From Alphaproteobacteria bacterium (lineage in GTDB: Bacteria; Pseudomonadota; Alphaproteobacteria; Rickettsiales; SXRF01), in contig JAGVLO010000013.1 in NCBI GenBank assembly GCA_020049775.1, positions 1 to 37,255 of the forward strand: DNA of 37,255 bases. The letters run 5' to 3'. Position 1 is the stretch's first letter. The number at the start of each line of letters is the position of its first letter. Made by a program: the position numbers and the translations under genes. The notes beneath the pieces are model-generated. The model was not told the origin of the DNA and made no database searches. It was given only the letters and a program-made list of their open reading frames with translations. Positions 14,281-23,571 of this stretch are shown piece after piece.

Positions 14281-15207
14281 ATGCCGCTCAGAATATTCCC
14301 CAACAAAACCCATTTTGATTTTATGGGCAAGCGCTGGATAGGCTTCATCGTGTCGATCGCTCTTACACTTGCTTCCATAGGTCTGGTGGCAACCAAAGGC
14401 CTGAATCTCGGCATCGATTTTACCGGCGGCATATTAATGGAAATACATACCGAACAGCCCGCCGAATTGGGGCCAATGCGCGAATTACTCAACGCGCAGA
14501 GCTTTGGCGAAATCTCATTGCAGAATATGGGCAGCGCCAGCGACGTCATGATACGCATTCAGGTATCGAAAGAAGACAATCAGGCCGCCATTATCGAAAA
14601 AGTGAAAGGCCTGTTGGCGGCCAATGTGCAGCAGAAAGTTGACTACCGCAAGATTGACTATGTCGGCCCTACAGTGGGCAACGAACTTATCCGCGCCGGT
14701 ACATGGGCGGTGCTTTTGTCCTTTGCCTCCATCATGATGTATGTGTGGTTCCGCTTTGAGTGGCAGTACGGCGTCGGCGCAATCCTTGCGCTCTTGCATG
14801 ACAGCGTCATGATTATCGGCTTTTTTGCCATCACCCGCTATGAGTTCGGCCTGACGGCGCTGGCAGCCATCCTCACCATCATCGGCTATTCCATCAACGA
14901 TTCGGTAGTGATTTACGACCGCATCCGCGAGAACATGCGCCGTTTCAAGAAAATGCCAATGGCCGATTTGCTCAATCTCAGCATCAACGATACGCTGTCA
15001 CGCACCATACTTACTGCATCCACCACCTTGCTTGCCGCATTGTCGCTGTTTATCTTCGGCGGCGATGTCATTAAAGGTTTTTCAGCGGCCATGGCGTTTG
15101 GCGTGATAGTAGGTACCTATTCCTCGGTGTATATCTCTGCGCCGACGCTTATCTATCTTAACCTGCGACCAGATCTGGCTGCGCAACAGGAAGCCAAGGC
15201 AGCATGA
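14281..15207 (+). CDS. secF: Protein translocase subunit SecF
   Basis: A 308-aa membrane protein of the SecDF complex, which uses proton flow to pull secreted proteins out of SecYEG. It has the N-terminal membrane helix, the LGIDFTGGILMEI motif, a periplasmic domain and the C-terminal five-helix bundle with ALLHDSVMIIGFFAI, TIIGYSINDSVVIYDRIREN and SRTILTASTTLLAAL. AAGGA precedes the ATG by nine bases. secD and yajC normally lie just upstream; here they are absent and nfuA stands in their place, so SecD must be encoded elsewhere. The stop overlaps the maoC-like start (ATGA). Confidence 0.96.
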   Translation: MPLRIFPNKTHFDFMGKRWIGFIVSIALTLASIGLVATKGLNLGIDFTGGILMEIHTEQPAELGPMRELLNAQSFGEISLQNMGSASDVMIRIQVSKEDNQAAIIEKVKGLLAANVQQKVDYRKIDYVGPTVGNELIRAGTWAVLLSFASIMMYVWFRFEWQYGVGAILALLHDSVMIIGFFAITRYEFGLTALAAILTIIGYSINDSVVIYDRIRENMRRFKKMPMADLLNLSINDTLSRTILTASTTLLAALSLFIFGGDVIKGFSAAMAFGVIVGTYSSVYISAPTLIYLNLRPDLAAQQEAKAA

Positions 15208-15662
15208 GCGCAAAAACCAGCCATACCGACTTTCACGGGTTGCGCGGCTATTATTTTGAAGAGCTGAGCGTAGGCATCGAAGAAGTGTTCAGCCGCACCA
15301 TTACCGACACCGACATTAAATTATTTTCCGGTGTTTCCGGTGACACCAACCCTATGCACCTGAACGAAGAATATGCAAAAAGCACACCTTTTGGCGGCTG
15401 CATCGTGTACGGTATGCTCACCGCCAGCCTCATTTCCGCCGTCATCGGCACCAAGTTGCCCGGACCAGGCTGCATCTACATGAGCCAGTCACTCAAATTC
15501 ACCGCACCCGTGCGCGTGGGCGACACCGTGTATGCCGTGGTGCGCGTCAAGGAACTCTTCCCCGATAAAAAACGCGCCCTGATGGACACGAAGTGTTATG
15601 TACATGACACCATGGTCATCGACGGTGAAGCCCTCATCAAGGTTCCCAGCAAGCCAGCATAA
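15204..15662 (+). CDS. MaoC-like (R)-specific enoyl-CoA hydratase/dehydratase
   Basis: A 152-aa hot-dog-fold protein. The hydratase-2 signature is present as FSGVSGDTNPMHLNEEYA (Asp and His of the catalytic dyad) followed by FGGCIVYGMLTASLIS. The reaction is reversible hydration of 2-enoyl-CoA to (R)-3-hydroxyacyl-CoA; substrates in such short members include fatty-acid and polyester intermediates. It is coupled to secF by an ATGA overlap and stands four bases before ribF. It is similar in layout to the PhaJ family but polyhydroxyalkanoate genes are not in the window. Confidence 0.88.
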   Translation: MSAKTSHTDFHGLRGYYFEELSVGIEEVFSRTITDTDIKLFSGVSGDTNPMHLNEEYAKSTPFGGCIVYGMLTASLISAVIGTKLPGPGCIYMSQSLKFTAPVRVGDTVYAVVRVKELFPDKKRALMDTKCYVHDTMVIDGEALIKVPSKPA

Positions 15663-15665
15663 GCC

Positions 15666-16601
15666 ATGCATATTATTCGAGACATAGACCAATGCACAGA
15701 CCAATATCAAGGCGCGGTCATAGCCATTGGTAATTTCGACGGGCTACATCTCGGTCACCAATCCATCATTCGTTCCGCTACCGAACTTGCCAAATCATTA
15801 TCAGCGCCACTGGCGGTTATGAGCTTCGAGCCTCACCCGCGGGAATTTTTCTCGCAAGAGCATGAGAGGTTGCGCATATACCCTCCGCACCAGAAACTGG
15901 AATTGCTGCAGGCCTGCGGCATAGACATATTGTTCATGCTGCGTTTTAACGAAGAGCTGGCCAATACCTCGGCTGACAATTTTATTAAACATGTGCTTGC
16001 TGAACGGCTGAAAGCAAAACACATCGTCACCGGTTATAATTTTGCCTTTGGCAAAGGACGTGAAGGCAATACGGAAACTCTTAAAGCAGCCGAGAAAAAC
16101 GGGCTGTTCGGCTACACCTCCTGTGAGCCGGTATCGGTTGATGGCAAGGTAGTGTCTTCAAGCGCCATACGTAGCCTGCTTGAGGGCGGCGATGTGGAAA
16201 AGGCAGGCGCACTGCTGGGCCGCGCCTACAGTATCACGGGTCATGTTATTCCTGGTGCCGAGCGCGGCCGCACGCTGGGTTTCCACACCGCCAACATCTC
16301 GCTGCATGAATTATACAAGCCGCGCTGGGGCGTGTATGCCGTTCGTTTGCGCATCATGAGCGAAGGCCAGTGGCTGGAAGGCATCGCCAATGTCGGCGTC
16401 AAGCCCACCTTCAACCCGACAGAGCCTTTGCTGGAAGTGCATATTTTTGACTTTGACCGCTTTATCTACGGTGAAGTGGTGGAAGTTGAATTCCTTAACT
16501 TCATCAGGCCGGAGGAATGCTTCCTGTCGGTCGAGGCACTGCTCGAGCAAATCCACAAAGATATTGAAGACGTCCGCGCCATACACCAGAAATGCGCATG
16601 A
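15666..16601 (+). CDS. ribF: Bifunctional riboflavin kinase / FAD synthetase RibF
   Basis: A 311-aa enzyme making FMN and then FAD from riboflavin. The N-terminal FAD synthetase (nucleotidyltransferase) domain begins AIGNFDGLHLGHQ (the HxGH site) and has VTGYNFAFGKGREGN and VSSSAIRSLLEGGDVEKA. The C-terminal riboflavin kinase domain contains GRTLGFHTANI (the conserved PTAN-like site is here HTAN), GVYAVRL, GIANVGVKPTF and LEVHIFDF. Length is typical of the bifunctional family. Its stop overlaps lspA by ten bases, so the two are translationally coupled. Confidence 0.95.
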   Translation: MHIIRDIDQCTDQYQGAVIAIGNFDGLHLGHQSIIRSATELAKSLSAPLAVMSFEPHPREFFSQEHERLRIYPPHQKLELLQACGIDILFMLRFNEELANTSADNFIKHVLAERLKAKHIVTGYNFAFGKGREGNTETLKAAEKNGLFGYTSCEPVSVDGKVVSSSAIRSLLEGGDVEKAGALLGRAYSITGHVIPGAERGRTLGFHTANISLHELYKPRWGVYAVRLRIMSEGQWLEGIANVGVKPTFNPTEPLLEVHIFDFDRFIYGEVVEVEFLNFIRPEECFLSVEALLEQIHKDIEDVRAIHQKCA

Positions 16602-17107
16602 CCACCCCTCATGAAAATGAAAAATCATTGTTTATAAGTGGCTTGACGCTGGCCGCCTTTATCCTTGCTTGTGACCAAATAACCAAGCAATTGATTTTAA
16701 ATCATTTTAATGGAGGGGGGCAGGAGATCGCCGTGCTTCCCTTTTTCAATATTGTGATAGTCTGGAATTACGGCATCAGCTTTGGCATATTTTCCGAGAT
16801 GAAAATACCTGTGGCGCTGATAGCCATGTCATGTGCTATCCTGTTGATTTTATTGATTTGGATGAAGAGAAACAACGACCGTTTGGTAGGGATAGCGCTG
16901 GCTTTTATTATTGGCGGGGCGGTAGGTAACGTCATTGACCGCCTGCGTTTCGGGGCAGTGGCCGATTTCCTCGATTTCCACGTAAGTGGCTGGCATTGGC
17001 CAGCTTTTAATATTGCTGACAGCACCATCTTCATAGGGGTTGTACTTTTATGTTTTCACAGTATATTTACCGACCATAACCGAAACGATAAAGGAACGTC
17101 CTCATGA
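16592..17107 (+). CDS. lspA: Lipoprotein signal peptidase LspA
   Basis: A 171-aa inner membrane aspartyl protease that removes signal peptides of diacylglyceryl-prolipoproteins. Four membrane helices are visible. The family motifs are DQITKQ (28-33), NYGISFG (59-65), GGAVGNVIDRLRFGAVADF and FNIADS; D125 and D143 correspond to the catalytic pair. It begins inside the end of ribF and its TGA overlaps the DUF3035 lipoprotein start (ATGA). The gene order ribF-lspA-lipoprotein, without the usual ileS between, places a lipoprotein maturation enzyme beside one of its likely substrates. Confidence 0.96.
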   Translation: MRMTTPHENEKSLFISGLTLAAFILACDQITKQLILNHFNGGGQEIAVLPFFNIVIVWNYGISFGIFSEMKIPVALIAMSCAILLILLIWMKRNNDRLVGIALAFIIGGAVGNVIDRLRFGAVADFLDFHVSGWHWPAFNIADSTIFIGVVLLCFHSIFTDHNRNDKGTSS

Positions 17108-17736
17108 TCATGCGTGCAACGCAGGTTCGTATCTTAACCATTGCCGGTCTTGCTATTGGCCTTACCGCCTTGTCAGGCTGCACCGGCAGCAATGTGAAAG
17201 AGACGCTCGGCATCACCCGCAAAGCGCCGGACGAGTTCCGCGTGGTTTCGCGCCCGCCGCTTACCGTTCCGCCACAATTCAGCCTGCGCCCGCCAAGCAT
17301 TGATGAAGAATCGCCGAACCAGCTGACCACTTCCGCTCAAGCCAAGGAACTGCTGATGCCCCAAAGCGCTGAGAACAACGCGCTTTCACCTGCCGCCGGC
17401 AAAAAGGCAAACAGCCAGCTTTCCTCCACCGGCACCACCACCGCCAGCAAAGCCGATGCGCAGTTCCTTGAGCGCGCAGGAGCGCCTCAGGCCAATCCGA
17501 ATATCCGCCGCGAGCTGACCGAAGAAAAAATCACCAAGCAGCACCAGCAGGAAGAAGAAGGCTGGTGGGATGCAATTTCAACTTTCCCTGAAGCTAAAGA
17601 CCCTACCGTTAACGCCAACAAGGAATCAGAGCGCATTCAGGCCAACGAAGAATCCGGCAAGCCTGTGACCGATGGCGAAACACCGGTAGTAAAATCAAAA
17701 GATCGTGGTATCCTCGGTCGCATTCTGGAAAACTAA
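17104..17736 (+). CDS. DUF3035 (BamF-type) outer membrane lipoprotein
   Basis: A 210-aa lipoprotein. The signal peptide ends in the lipobox ALSGC with Cys26. The mature part starts with KETLGITRKAPDEFRVVSR, the conserved signature of alphaproteobacterial DUF3035 proteins, then PPLTVPPQFSLRPP, and continues as a low-complexity, Ala/Asn/Glu-rich tail to RGILGRILEN. In Caulobacter a member of this family co-purifies with the BAM complex (called BamF, recalled). Location directly after lspA is typical. The tail is likely disordered. Confidence 0.85.
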   Translation: MIMRATQVRILTIAGLAIGLTALSGCTGSNVKETLGITRKAPDEFRVVSRPPLTVPPQFSLRPPSIDEESPNQLTTSAQAKELLMPQSAENNALSPAAGKKANSQLSSTGTTTASKADAQFLERAGAPQANPNIRRELTEEKITKQHQQEEEGWWDAISTFPEAKDPTVNANKESERIQANEESGKPVTDGETPVVKSKDRGILGRILEN

Positions 17737-17794
17737 TTCCCTAAATCTTATTTTCTAGTTTTATTTCTGGGCAGAAAGAGGAAGGTGACGGCGG

Positions 17795-19081
17795 ATGCTG
17801 TACCAGCACATTACCGACTATTGCTTTAAAGAACATACCCAGACCCATGGCATCACCCGCACACAGACAGACACGCTGCTGGAGCGTCTTGCCCCCGGCC
17901 TAGCTGCCCTTGCCAGCCGCCAGAACGCAAAAGCGAACCCGCTGCTGGATATTACCGAACGCTCAAACGACCTCGACATGATAAGCACGCTGGCGCGTAA
18001 CCTGCGTCGCCGTTTTTCCAACATTATTATTGCGGGTACCGGCGGCTCGGGACTGAGCGGCCGCACACTGACCTCGCTTGCCCCCTACCAGCAATCCCCT
18101 GCCTTGCATTTTCTGGAGAATCTCGACCCCGATATGATGGACCCGCTGCTGGCAAAGCTGGAGCTTAAAAACACCTGCTTCCTGATTATCAGCAAGTCGG
18201 GAAGCACAGCAGAAACACTCAGCCAGTTTTTCACCCTGCTGGAATATGCGGGCAGCCGCCTGACCAAGGCCGCGCTGAAAGAGCATTTCATCATCATCAC
18301 CACGCAGGGCAGCAACCCGCTGCGCAACGCTGCGCAGCAGCACGGGCTGCATATACTCGACCATGATCCGGATATTGGCGGACGCTTCTGCATCTTCACC
18401 AATGTCGGTCTGCTTCCGGCGGCGCTGGCTGGCCTCGACATACGCCAGCTACGGCAAGGCGCGTTGAGTGTAGTTACCCATCTGGATAATGCAAAACACG
18501 CCGCTGAATGCCACCCCGCGTTTGGGGCGGCGCTACAATATGCTTTTATCGAGCAGGGCGTGCCGATTACCGTCATGCTGCCTTATGCCGAGCGTCTGGC
18601 CACCTTCAGCTCATGGTACCGCCAGAGCTGGGCCGAAAGCCTGGGTAAAAACGGCAAAGGCTCTACCCCCATCCGCGCTGTCGGCACCACCGACCAGCAT
18701 AGCCAGTTGCAGCTCTATCTCGACGGCCCCAAGGATAAATTGTTCCACATGATATTGCTCGACCGTAAAGGCACGGGCCGTCCCATCCACGCGCCGGTCG
18801 CAGATCCGGAACTGGGCTACCTGCAAGGCAAGACGCTGGGTGACCTCATGGCCGCCGAGCAAAAAGCCACGCTGGAAAGTTTAGTTCGCAACCAGCGCCC
18901 TGTACGCCTGTTCAGGCTGGAAGTACTTAACGAATCCACGCTCGGTGCGCTGTTGATGCATTTCATGCTGGAAATTATCCTGATTGCGCAACTGCTGGAG
19001 GTCAATCCGTTCGACCAGCCCGCCGTGGAAGAAGGCAAGCAGCTGGCACGCGAATATCTGCTTAAAGGAGAGCTGTCATGA
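17795..19081 (+). CDS. pgi: Glucose-6-phosphate isomerase (short type)
   Basis: A 428-aa PGI of the compact bacterial form, interconverting glucose-6-phosphate and fructose-6-phosphate. Sugar-isomerase (SIS) signatures are visible: IAGTGGSGLSGRTLTS and LIISKSGSTAETLSQFF for phosphate binding, DPDIGGRF, and SWAESLGKNGKGSTPIRAVGTTDQHSQLQL carries the catalytic Glu-containing block (in two parts). It is shorter than the 550-aa type mainly at both ends. The gap from the lipoprotein is 58 bases with a GGAAGG-like site, and the stop overlaps the mutL start by four bases. Confidence 0.9.
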   Translation: MLYQHITDYCFKEHTQTHGITRTQTDTLLERLAPGLAALASRQNAKANPLLDITERSNDLDMISTLARNLRRRFSNIIIAGTGGSGLSGRTLTSLAPYQQSPALHFLENLDPDMMDPLLAKLELKNTCFLIISKSGSTAETLSQFFTLLEYAGSRLTKAALKEHFIIITTQGSNPLRNAAQQHGLHILDHDPDIGGRFCIFTNVGLLPAALAGLDIRQLRQGALSVVTHLDNAKHAAECHPAFGAALQYAFIEQGVPITVMLPYAERLATFSSWYRQSWAESLGKNGKGSTPIRAVGTTDQHSQLQLYLDGPKDKLFHMILLDRKGTGRPIHAPVADPELGYLQGKTLGDLMAAEQKATLESLVRNQRPVRLFRLEVLNESTLGALLMHFMLEIILIAQLLEVNPFDQPAVEEGKQLAREYLLKGELS

Positions 19082-20940
19082 CCATACGCATCCTGCCACC
19101 GACACTCATTAACCGCATTGCCGCCGGCGAAGTTATTGAACGTCCGGCTTCGGTGGTCAAGGAACTGGTGGAAAACGCCATCGACGCCAGCGCCACCCGC
19201 ATTGACATCACACTCGAGCAGGCAGGGAAAAATCTGATTGTGGTGCAGGATAATGGCAGGGGCATGACCGCCGACGAGCTGGAGTTATGCGTGCAGCGCC
19301 ATGCCACATCCAAGCTGCCGTCTGATGATTTGCTGGATATACAGTTCCTCGGCTTCCGTGGTGAAGCGCTACCTTCCATCGGTTCGGTCAGCCGCCTGAC
19401 CATCAGCAGCCGCATCAAAGACAGCGAAAACGGCTGGAACCTGCGCGTTGAAGGCGGCGAATTCGGTCATACCGAACCGGCCACGCTGGCGCAAGGCACG
19501 CGTATTGAAGTACGCGATTTGTTCTATGCCACGCCAGCGCGCCTTAAATTCCTCAAAAGCGATCGCACGGAAGTGGCGCAGGCGCTTGATATCGTCAGCC
19601 GCCTCGCCATGGCGCATCCTGACATTGCATTCTCCCTTGTCTCGGAAGGCAAGACATTATTAGCCACCAGCGCCGCGCAAGGTGACTTGTTGGATACGCG
19701 TCTTGCCCGCCTGCGTGACACCATGAGCCGCGAATTCGCCGATAACGCCTTAGCCCTAGACAAGGAACGCGATGGCGCACGCCTGACCGGTTTTGCCGCG
19801 CTGCCGACCTATAACCGCGGCACGTCGGCAGAACAATACCTGTTCGTCAATAACCGCCCTGTGCGCGACCGCCTGCTGCTCGGCTCGGTCAAGGCCGCCT
19901 ATCAGGATGTGCTGGCACATAACCGGCATCCGGTAGTGGCGCTGTTCCTTGACATTCCGCCTGCAGAAGTAGATGTCAACGTGCATCCTGCCAAGGCGGA
20001 GGTGCGCTTCCGCGACAGCAATTCCATGCGCGGCCTGATCATAGGCGCCATCAAACATGCGCTGTCCGAAGCCGGTTTCCGCGCTTCCAGCAGCGTAGCC
20101 ACCGATGCGCTGCAAAGCTTTGCCATCGGCCACCATCCTTCGCAGCCCGCCATGCCGCAATCCTATGCCTATGCAGCATCGTCGCGTCCGTCTGGCATGA
20201 GCTACCCCGCGCCGAGAATGGCTGAAGCCGCTATGCGCCAGTACGAACCCCTCCAATATGAATCATTAGCTGCGATAGGTATGCTCACTGCCGACATGGT
20301 TCCGCCCATGGCGCGCGCCATGGATGCGGTCCATGATGCAGGCCCGGACTACACGCTCTACCCGCTGGGCGCAGCGCGATGCCAGCTGCATAAAACCTAT
20401 ATCGTGGCAGAAACAATGGACGGGCTGGTGATTGTTGACCAGCACGCCGCACATGAACGCCTCGTGCATGAAGGCATGAAAGCGCAACTGGCACAGCAAG
20501 GCATCGCCCGCCAGAAACTGCTGATACCAGAAGTGGTCACGCTGGACGAAGCACAGACGGAAAGCCTGCTTGCCCGACAACATGAATTGCTTGAGTTCGG
20601 ATTGGTGGTAGAATCCTTTGGTGCCGACACGGTGATTGTACGCGAAACACCTGCCATGCTCGGCGAGATAGATGTGAAGACGTTGATTAAAGAACTGGCG
20701 GATAATTTGCGTGAATTCGGCGAAACACTGGTGCTGCGCGAGCGCATTGAATCCTTGAGCGGCACCATGGCCTGCCATGGCAGCGTGCGTGCTGGCCGCG
20801 CACTTTCCATTGCCGAAATGAACGCGCTGCTTCGCCAGATGGAACAGACGCCTCTCTCCGGCCAGTGCAATCATGGCCGCCCCACTTATATCGAGCTCAA
20901 GCGCAAAGACGTGGAAAAGCTCTTCGGGAGGCGGGGATGA
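19078..20940 (+). CDS. mutL: DNA mismatch repair protein MutL (endonuclease type)
   Basis: A 620-aa GHKL ATPase coordinating mismatch repair. The N-terminal ATPase has IAAGEVIERPASVVKELVE, NAIDAS, DNGRGM and GFRGEALPSIGSV; then FVNNRPVRD and VDVNVHPAKAEVRF. A low-conservation linker spans about residues 350-430. The C-terminal domain carries the DQHAAHERLVHE nuclease motif (DQHAxxExxxxE), plus ACHGSVR and CNHGRP, so this MutL should nick DNA itself, as in organisms without MutH. It starts within the pgi stop (ATGA), and its own stop overlaps the next gene in the same way. Confidence 0.97.
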   Translation: MTIRILPPTLINRIAAGEVIERPASVVKELVENAIDASATRIDITLEQAGKNLIVVQDNGRGMTADELELCVQRHATSKLPSDDLLDIQFLGFRGEALPSIGSVSRLTISSRIKDSENGWNLRVEGGEFGHTEPATLAQGTRIEVRDLFYATPARLKFLKSDRTEVAQALDIVSRLAMAHPDIAFSLVSEGKTLLATSAAQGDLLDTRLARLRDTMSREFADNALALDKERDGARLTGFAALPTYNRGTSAEQYLFVNNRPVRDRLLLGSVKAAYQDVLAHNRHPVVALFLDIPPAEVDVNVHPAKAEVRFRDSNSMRGLIIGAIKHALSEAGFRASSSVATDALQSFAIGHHPSQPAMPQSYAYAASSRPSGMSYPAPRMAEAAMRQYEPLQYESLAAIGMLTADMVPPMARAMDAVHDAGPDYTLYPLGAARCQLHKTYIVAETMDGLVIVDQHAAHERLVHEGMKAQLAQQGIARQKLLIPEVVTLDEAQTESLLARQHELLEFGLVVESFGADTVIVRETPAMLGEIDVKTLIKELADNLREFGETLVLRERIESLSGTMACHGSVRAGRALSIAEMNALLRQMEQTPLSGQCNHGRPTYIELKRKDVEKLFGRRG

Positions 20941-21923
20941 CCTTCTACATAATACTCGGTCTGTCCTCGTTCTTAATATCCCTACTGGGTACGCGCCTAA
21001 CTATCCTCGCACTGCGCAAACGCAATGCCTACCGGCAAACCGTCATTCCCGGCCAGCCGCTACCCACCCACAAGGGCGGAGGAATCGCCGTAGTATTCGC
21101 CATGCTGATTTACCTCATGGTGGCTGATGTCAGCTACGGTATTGTACTGTCGCTGCTGGTACTTGCCGCCGTATCGCTGCTCGACGATTTGATTAAAGTC
21201 CACACCGCCATCAAATTGCTGGTGCAGGTGATGGCAGTAACAATCCCGCTTAGCTTGTTGCAAGTGCCTGTCTTCAGTGAAGACCTGCCGCTATGGCTGG
21301 ACCGTGGCATAGCCGGATTTTTATGGCTGTGGTTCATCAACCTGTTCGCCTTCATGGACTCCAGCGACGGCATTTCTCCCACCGAAATGATCTGCGTCAG
21401 CCTTGGCTTATGCCTTATTTCTATATTCCACAACACTTTCCCCGATGAGCTTTCCACCTATAGCCTGATCATGTTCTCGGTGGGTTGCGGTTTTTTGTGG
21501 TGGAATTGGCACCCCGCCAAGATTTACATGGGCGAGGTGGGCAGCGTGCCGGTCGGCTTCCTCATGGGCTATTTGATATTGCTGGCGATACTTTCCGGCT
21601 ATGGTTATGCGGCCATAATATTACCCGCCTATTACCTCGCCGACGGCAGCATTACTATCGTCAGCCGACTGCTTAAACGCAAGCGCATCTGGGTGGCACA
21701 CTCCGAACATTACCACCAGATTGCCATCAAAAAAGGCATGCGCACCGATACGGCGGTCAAATTCGTGTTTGGCGTCAATCTGTTGCTGATATTGCTGGCG
21801 GTGATTGCCACCATGAACCCGGAAATCGCCATGCTGGAAGCAGGGGTGGCCTATATGTGCGTGTTCATGGTAATGGGCTTTTTCGCCTATGACCACACCA
21901 TCCGCAGACCCGATAATAGTTGA
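20937..21923 (+). CDS. WecA/MraY-family polyprenyl-phosphate sugar-1-phosphate transferase
   Basis: A 328-aa polytopic membrane enzyme of glycosyltransferase family 4, about ten helices. It would load a sugar-1-phosphate on undecaprenyl phosphate to begin O-antigen, capsule or similar glycan. Motifs: LPTHKGGGIAVVF, LLDDLIKV (D83, D84), NLFAFMDSSDGIS (usually NxxNFMDGIDG), GEVGSVPVGFLMG (usually GDxGS) and the loop HSEHYHQIAIKKG. The frame is open from 20865, but ATG 20937 overlaps the mutL stop (ATGA) and starts at the first membrane helix. The substitutions suggest a divergent sugar preference. A fully conserved WecA would be less altered. Confidence 0.88.
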   Translation: MTFYIILGLSSFLISLLGTRLTILALRKRNAYRQTVIPGQPLPTHKGGGIAVVFAMLIYLMVADVSYGIVLSLLVLAAVSLLDDLIKVHTAIKLLVQVMAVTIPLSLLQVPVFSEDLPLWLDRGIAGFLWLWFINLFAFMDSSDGISPTEMICVSLGLCLISIFHNTFPDELSTYSLIMFSVGCGFLWWNWHPAKIYMGEVGSVPVGFLMGYLILLAILSGYGYAAIILPAYYLADGSITIVSRLLKRKRIWVAHSEHYHQIAIKKGMRTDTAVKFVFGVNLLLILLAVIATMNPEIAMLEAGVAYMCVFMVMGFFAYDHTIRRPDNS

Positions 21924-22011
21924 GTGGAATAATTGAACATAAATCTGCTTCACATTTACCTAAATCGCGTTACAACCACGCCTTTATAATTAACCAGTTA
22001 ACGTTCCGATT

Positions 22012-23550
22012 ATGACTATTAAACGCGCATTGCTTTCCGTATCCGACAAAACCGGACTTATCGAATTCGCCAGCTTCCTCGCCAAGGCGGGAGTAGAAAT
22101 TCTCTCCACCGGCGGCACCGCCAAGGCCCTGCGCGACGCCAAAATCACCGTGACCGAGGTATCGGACTATACCGGCTCGCCGGAAATCATGGACGGGCGC
22201 GTCAAAACCCTGCACCCGAAAGTGCATGGCGGCATACTGGCCATCCGCGACAATAAGGAACACCAGAAGGCGCTTTCTGACCACAGCATCAGCACCATCG
22301 ATCTGGTGGTTATCAATCTCTACCCGTTCGAGACTACCGTAGCCAAGGGTGCAGACTTTGCCACTTGCATCGAGAATATCGACATTGGCGGCCCCAGCAT
22401 GGTGCGCTCGGCAGCCAAGAACCATTCCTTTGTTACCATCATCGTTGACCCGTCCGACTATGCGGGTGTGATGGAGGAAATGAAAGCAGGCAAGAATGCT
22501 ACCCTGCCCGCCACACGCCGCATGCTGGCCGCCAAGGCCTTCTCGCGCACCAGCGCCTATGACAGCGCCATCAGCAGCTGGTTCAACCGGCAGAATGATT
22601 TGCCGTTCCCCGCAGCGCTCACCATCAGCGGCCAGTTGAAACAATCGCTGCATTACGGCGAAAACCCGCACCAGAAAGCGGCCTTCTACGCAACATCCGG
22701 CAATGGCCCGAGCCTTGCCAGCGCCAAGCAGGTGCAGGGCGCGGAACTGAGCTATAATAACTTAAATGATGCCAGCGCCGCCTTCGAGCTGGTGCGCGAA
22801 TTCGACCAGCCGGCAGTGGTGATTGTAAAACACGCCAACCCTTGCGGCGTGGCGGTAGCAGGCGATATCACCGAAGCCTTCAAAAAAGCGCTGGCCTGCG
22901 ACCAGGTATCGGCTTACGGCGGTATCATTGCCACCAACCGCCCGCTGGATAAAAATTTCTGCGATGCGCTGGGAAAATTATTCCTTGAGGTGATGATTGC
23001 ACCCGATGCCGACGACACGGCAAAGAGCGCATTATCATCGCGCAAAAAACTTAAATTATTGTTAGCGGGAAAACTGGAAAAGCCCGCGGCCAAGATGGTG
23101 GTCAAATCCATCTCCGGCGGTTTCCTCTATCAGGAGGACGACACGGTGATTACCAAAGACGCTTTGAAGGCCGTGACTAAAGCCAGTGCGTCCACGCACA
23201 TGGATGATTTGCTATTCGCCTTCACAGTGGCCAAGCATGTGAAATCCAACACCATCGTGCTGGCGCGGGGCGGGGCTACGGTCGGTATCGGCGCGGGGCA
23301 AATGAGCCGTATCGACTCCACACGCATCGCCTGCTGGAAAGCCAAGGGAGCGGGGCTGGACACTAAGGGCTGCGTGCTGGCGTCTGACGCTTTCTTCCCG
23401 TTCTCCGACAATGTGGACATGGCGGCAGAAGCGGGTATTACCGCCATCATCCAGCCGGGCGGGTCCATCCGTGACGATGAAGTCATCGCCGTTGCTGACA
23501 AGCACGGTATCGCCATGGTATTTACCGGTATCCGCCACTTCCGACACTAA
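22012..23550 (+). CDS. purH: Bifunctional AICAR formyltransferase / IMP cyclohydrolase PurH
   Basis: A 512-aa enzyme for the last two steps of IMP synthesis. The N-terminal MGS-like cyclohydrolase domain contains [42 protein letters not shown] and [16 protein letters not shown]; the formyltransferase domain has [41 protein letters not shown] and the late [12 protein letters not shown]...[11 protein letters not shown] end. Slightly shorter than the usual 520-530 residues, with no missing motif. A -10-like TATAAT (21985-21990) precedes it; I see no Shine-Dalgarno before ATG 22012. Confidence 0.96.
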   Translation: MTIKRALLSVSDKTGLIEFASFLAKAGVEILSTGGTAKALRDAKITVTEVSDYTGSPEIMDGRVKTLHPKVHGGILAIRDNKEHQKALSDHSISTIDLVVINLYPFETTVAKGADFATCIENIDIGGPSMVRSAAKNHSFVTIIVDPSDYAGVMEEMKAGKNATLPATRRMLAAKAFSRTSAYDSAISSWFNRQNDLPFPAALTISGQLKQSLHYGENPHQKAAFYATSGNGPSLASAKQVQGAELSYNNLNDASAAFELVREFDQPAVVIVKHANPCGVAVAGDITEAFKKALACDQVSAYGGIIATNRPLDKNFCDALGKLFLEVMIAPDADDTAKSALSSRKKLKLLLAGKLEKPAAKMVVKSISGGFLYQEDDTVITKDALKAVTKASASTHMDDLLFAFTVAKHVKSNTIVLARGGATVGIGAGQMSRIDSTRIACWKAKGAGLDTKGCVLASDAFFPFSDNVDMAAEAGITAIIQPGGSIRDDEVIAVADKHGIAMVFTGIRHFRH

Positions 23551-23571
23551 CTGGCGTCATTAAGAGGTTCT

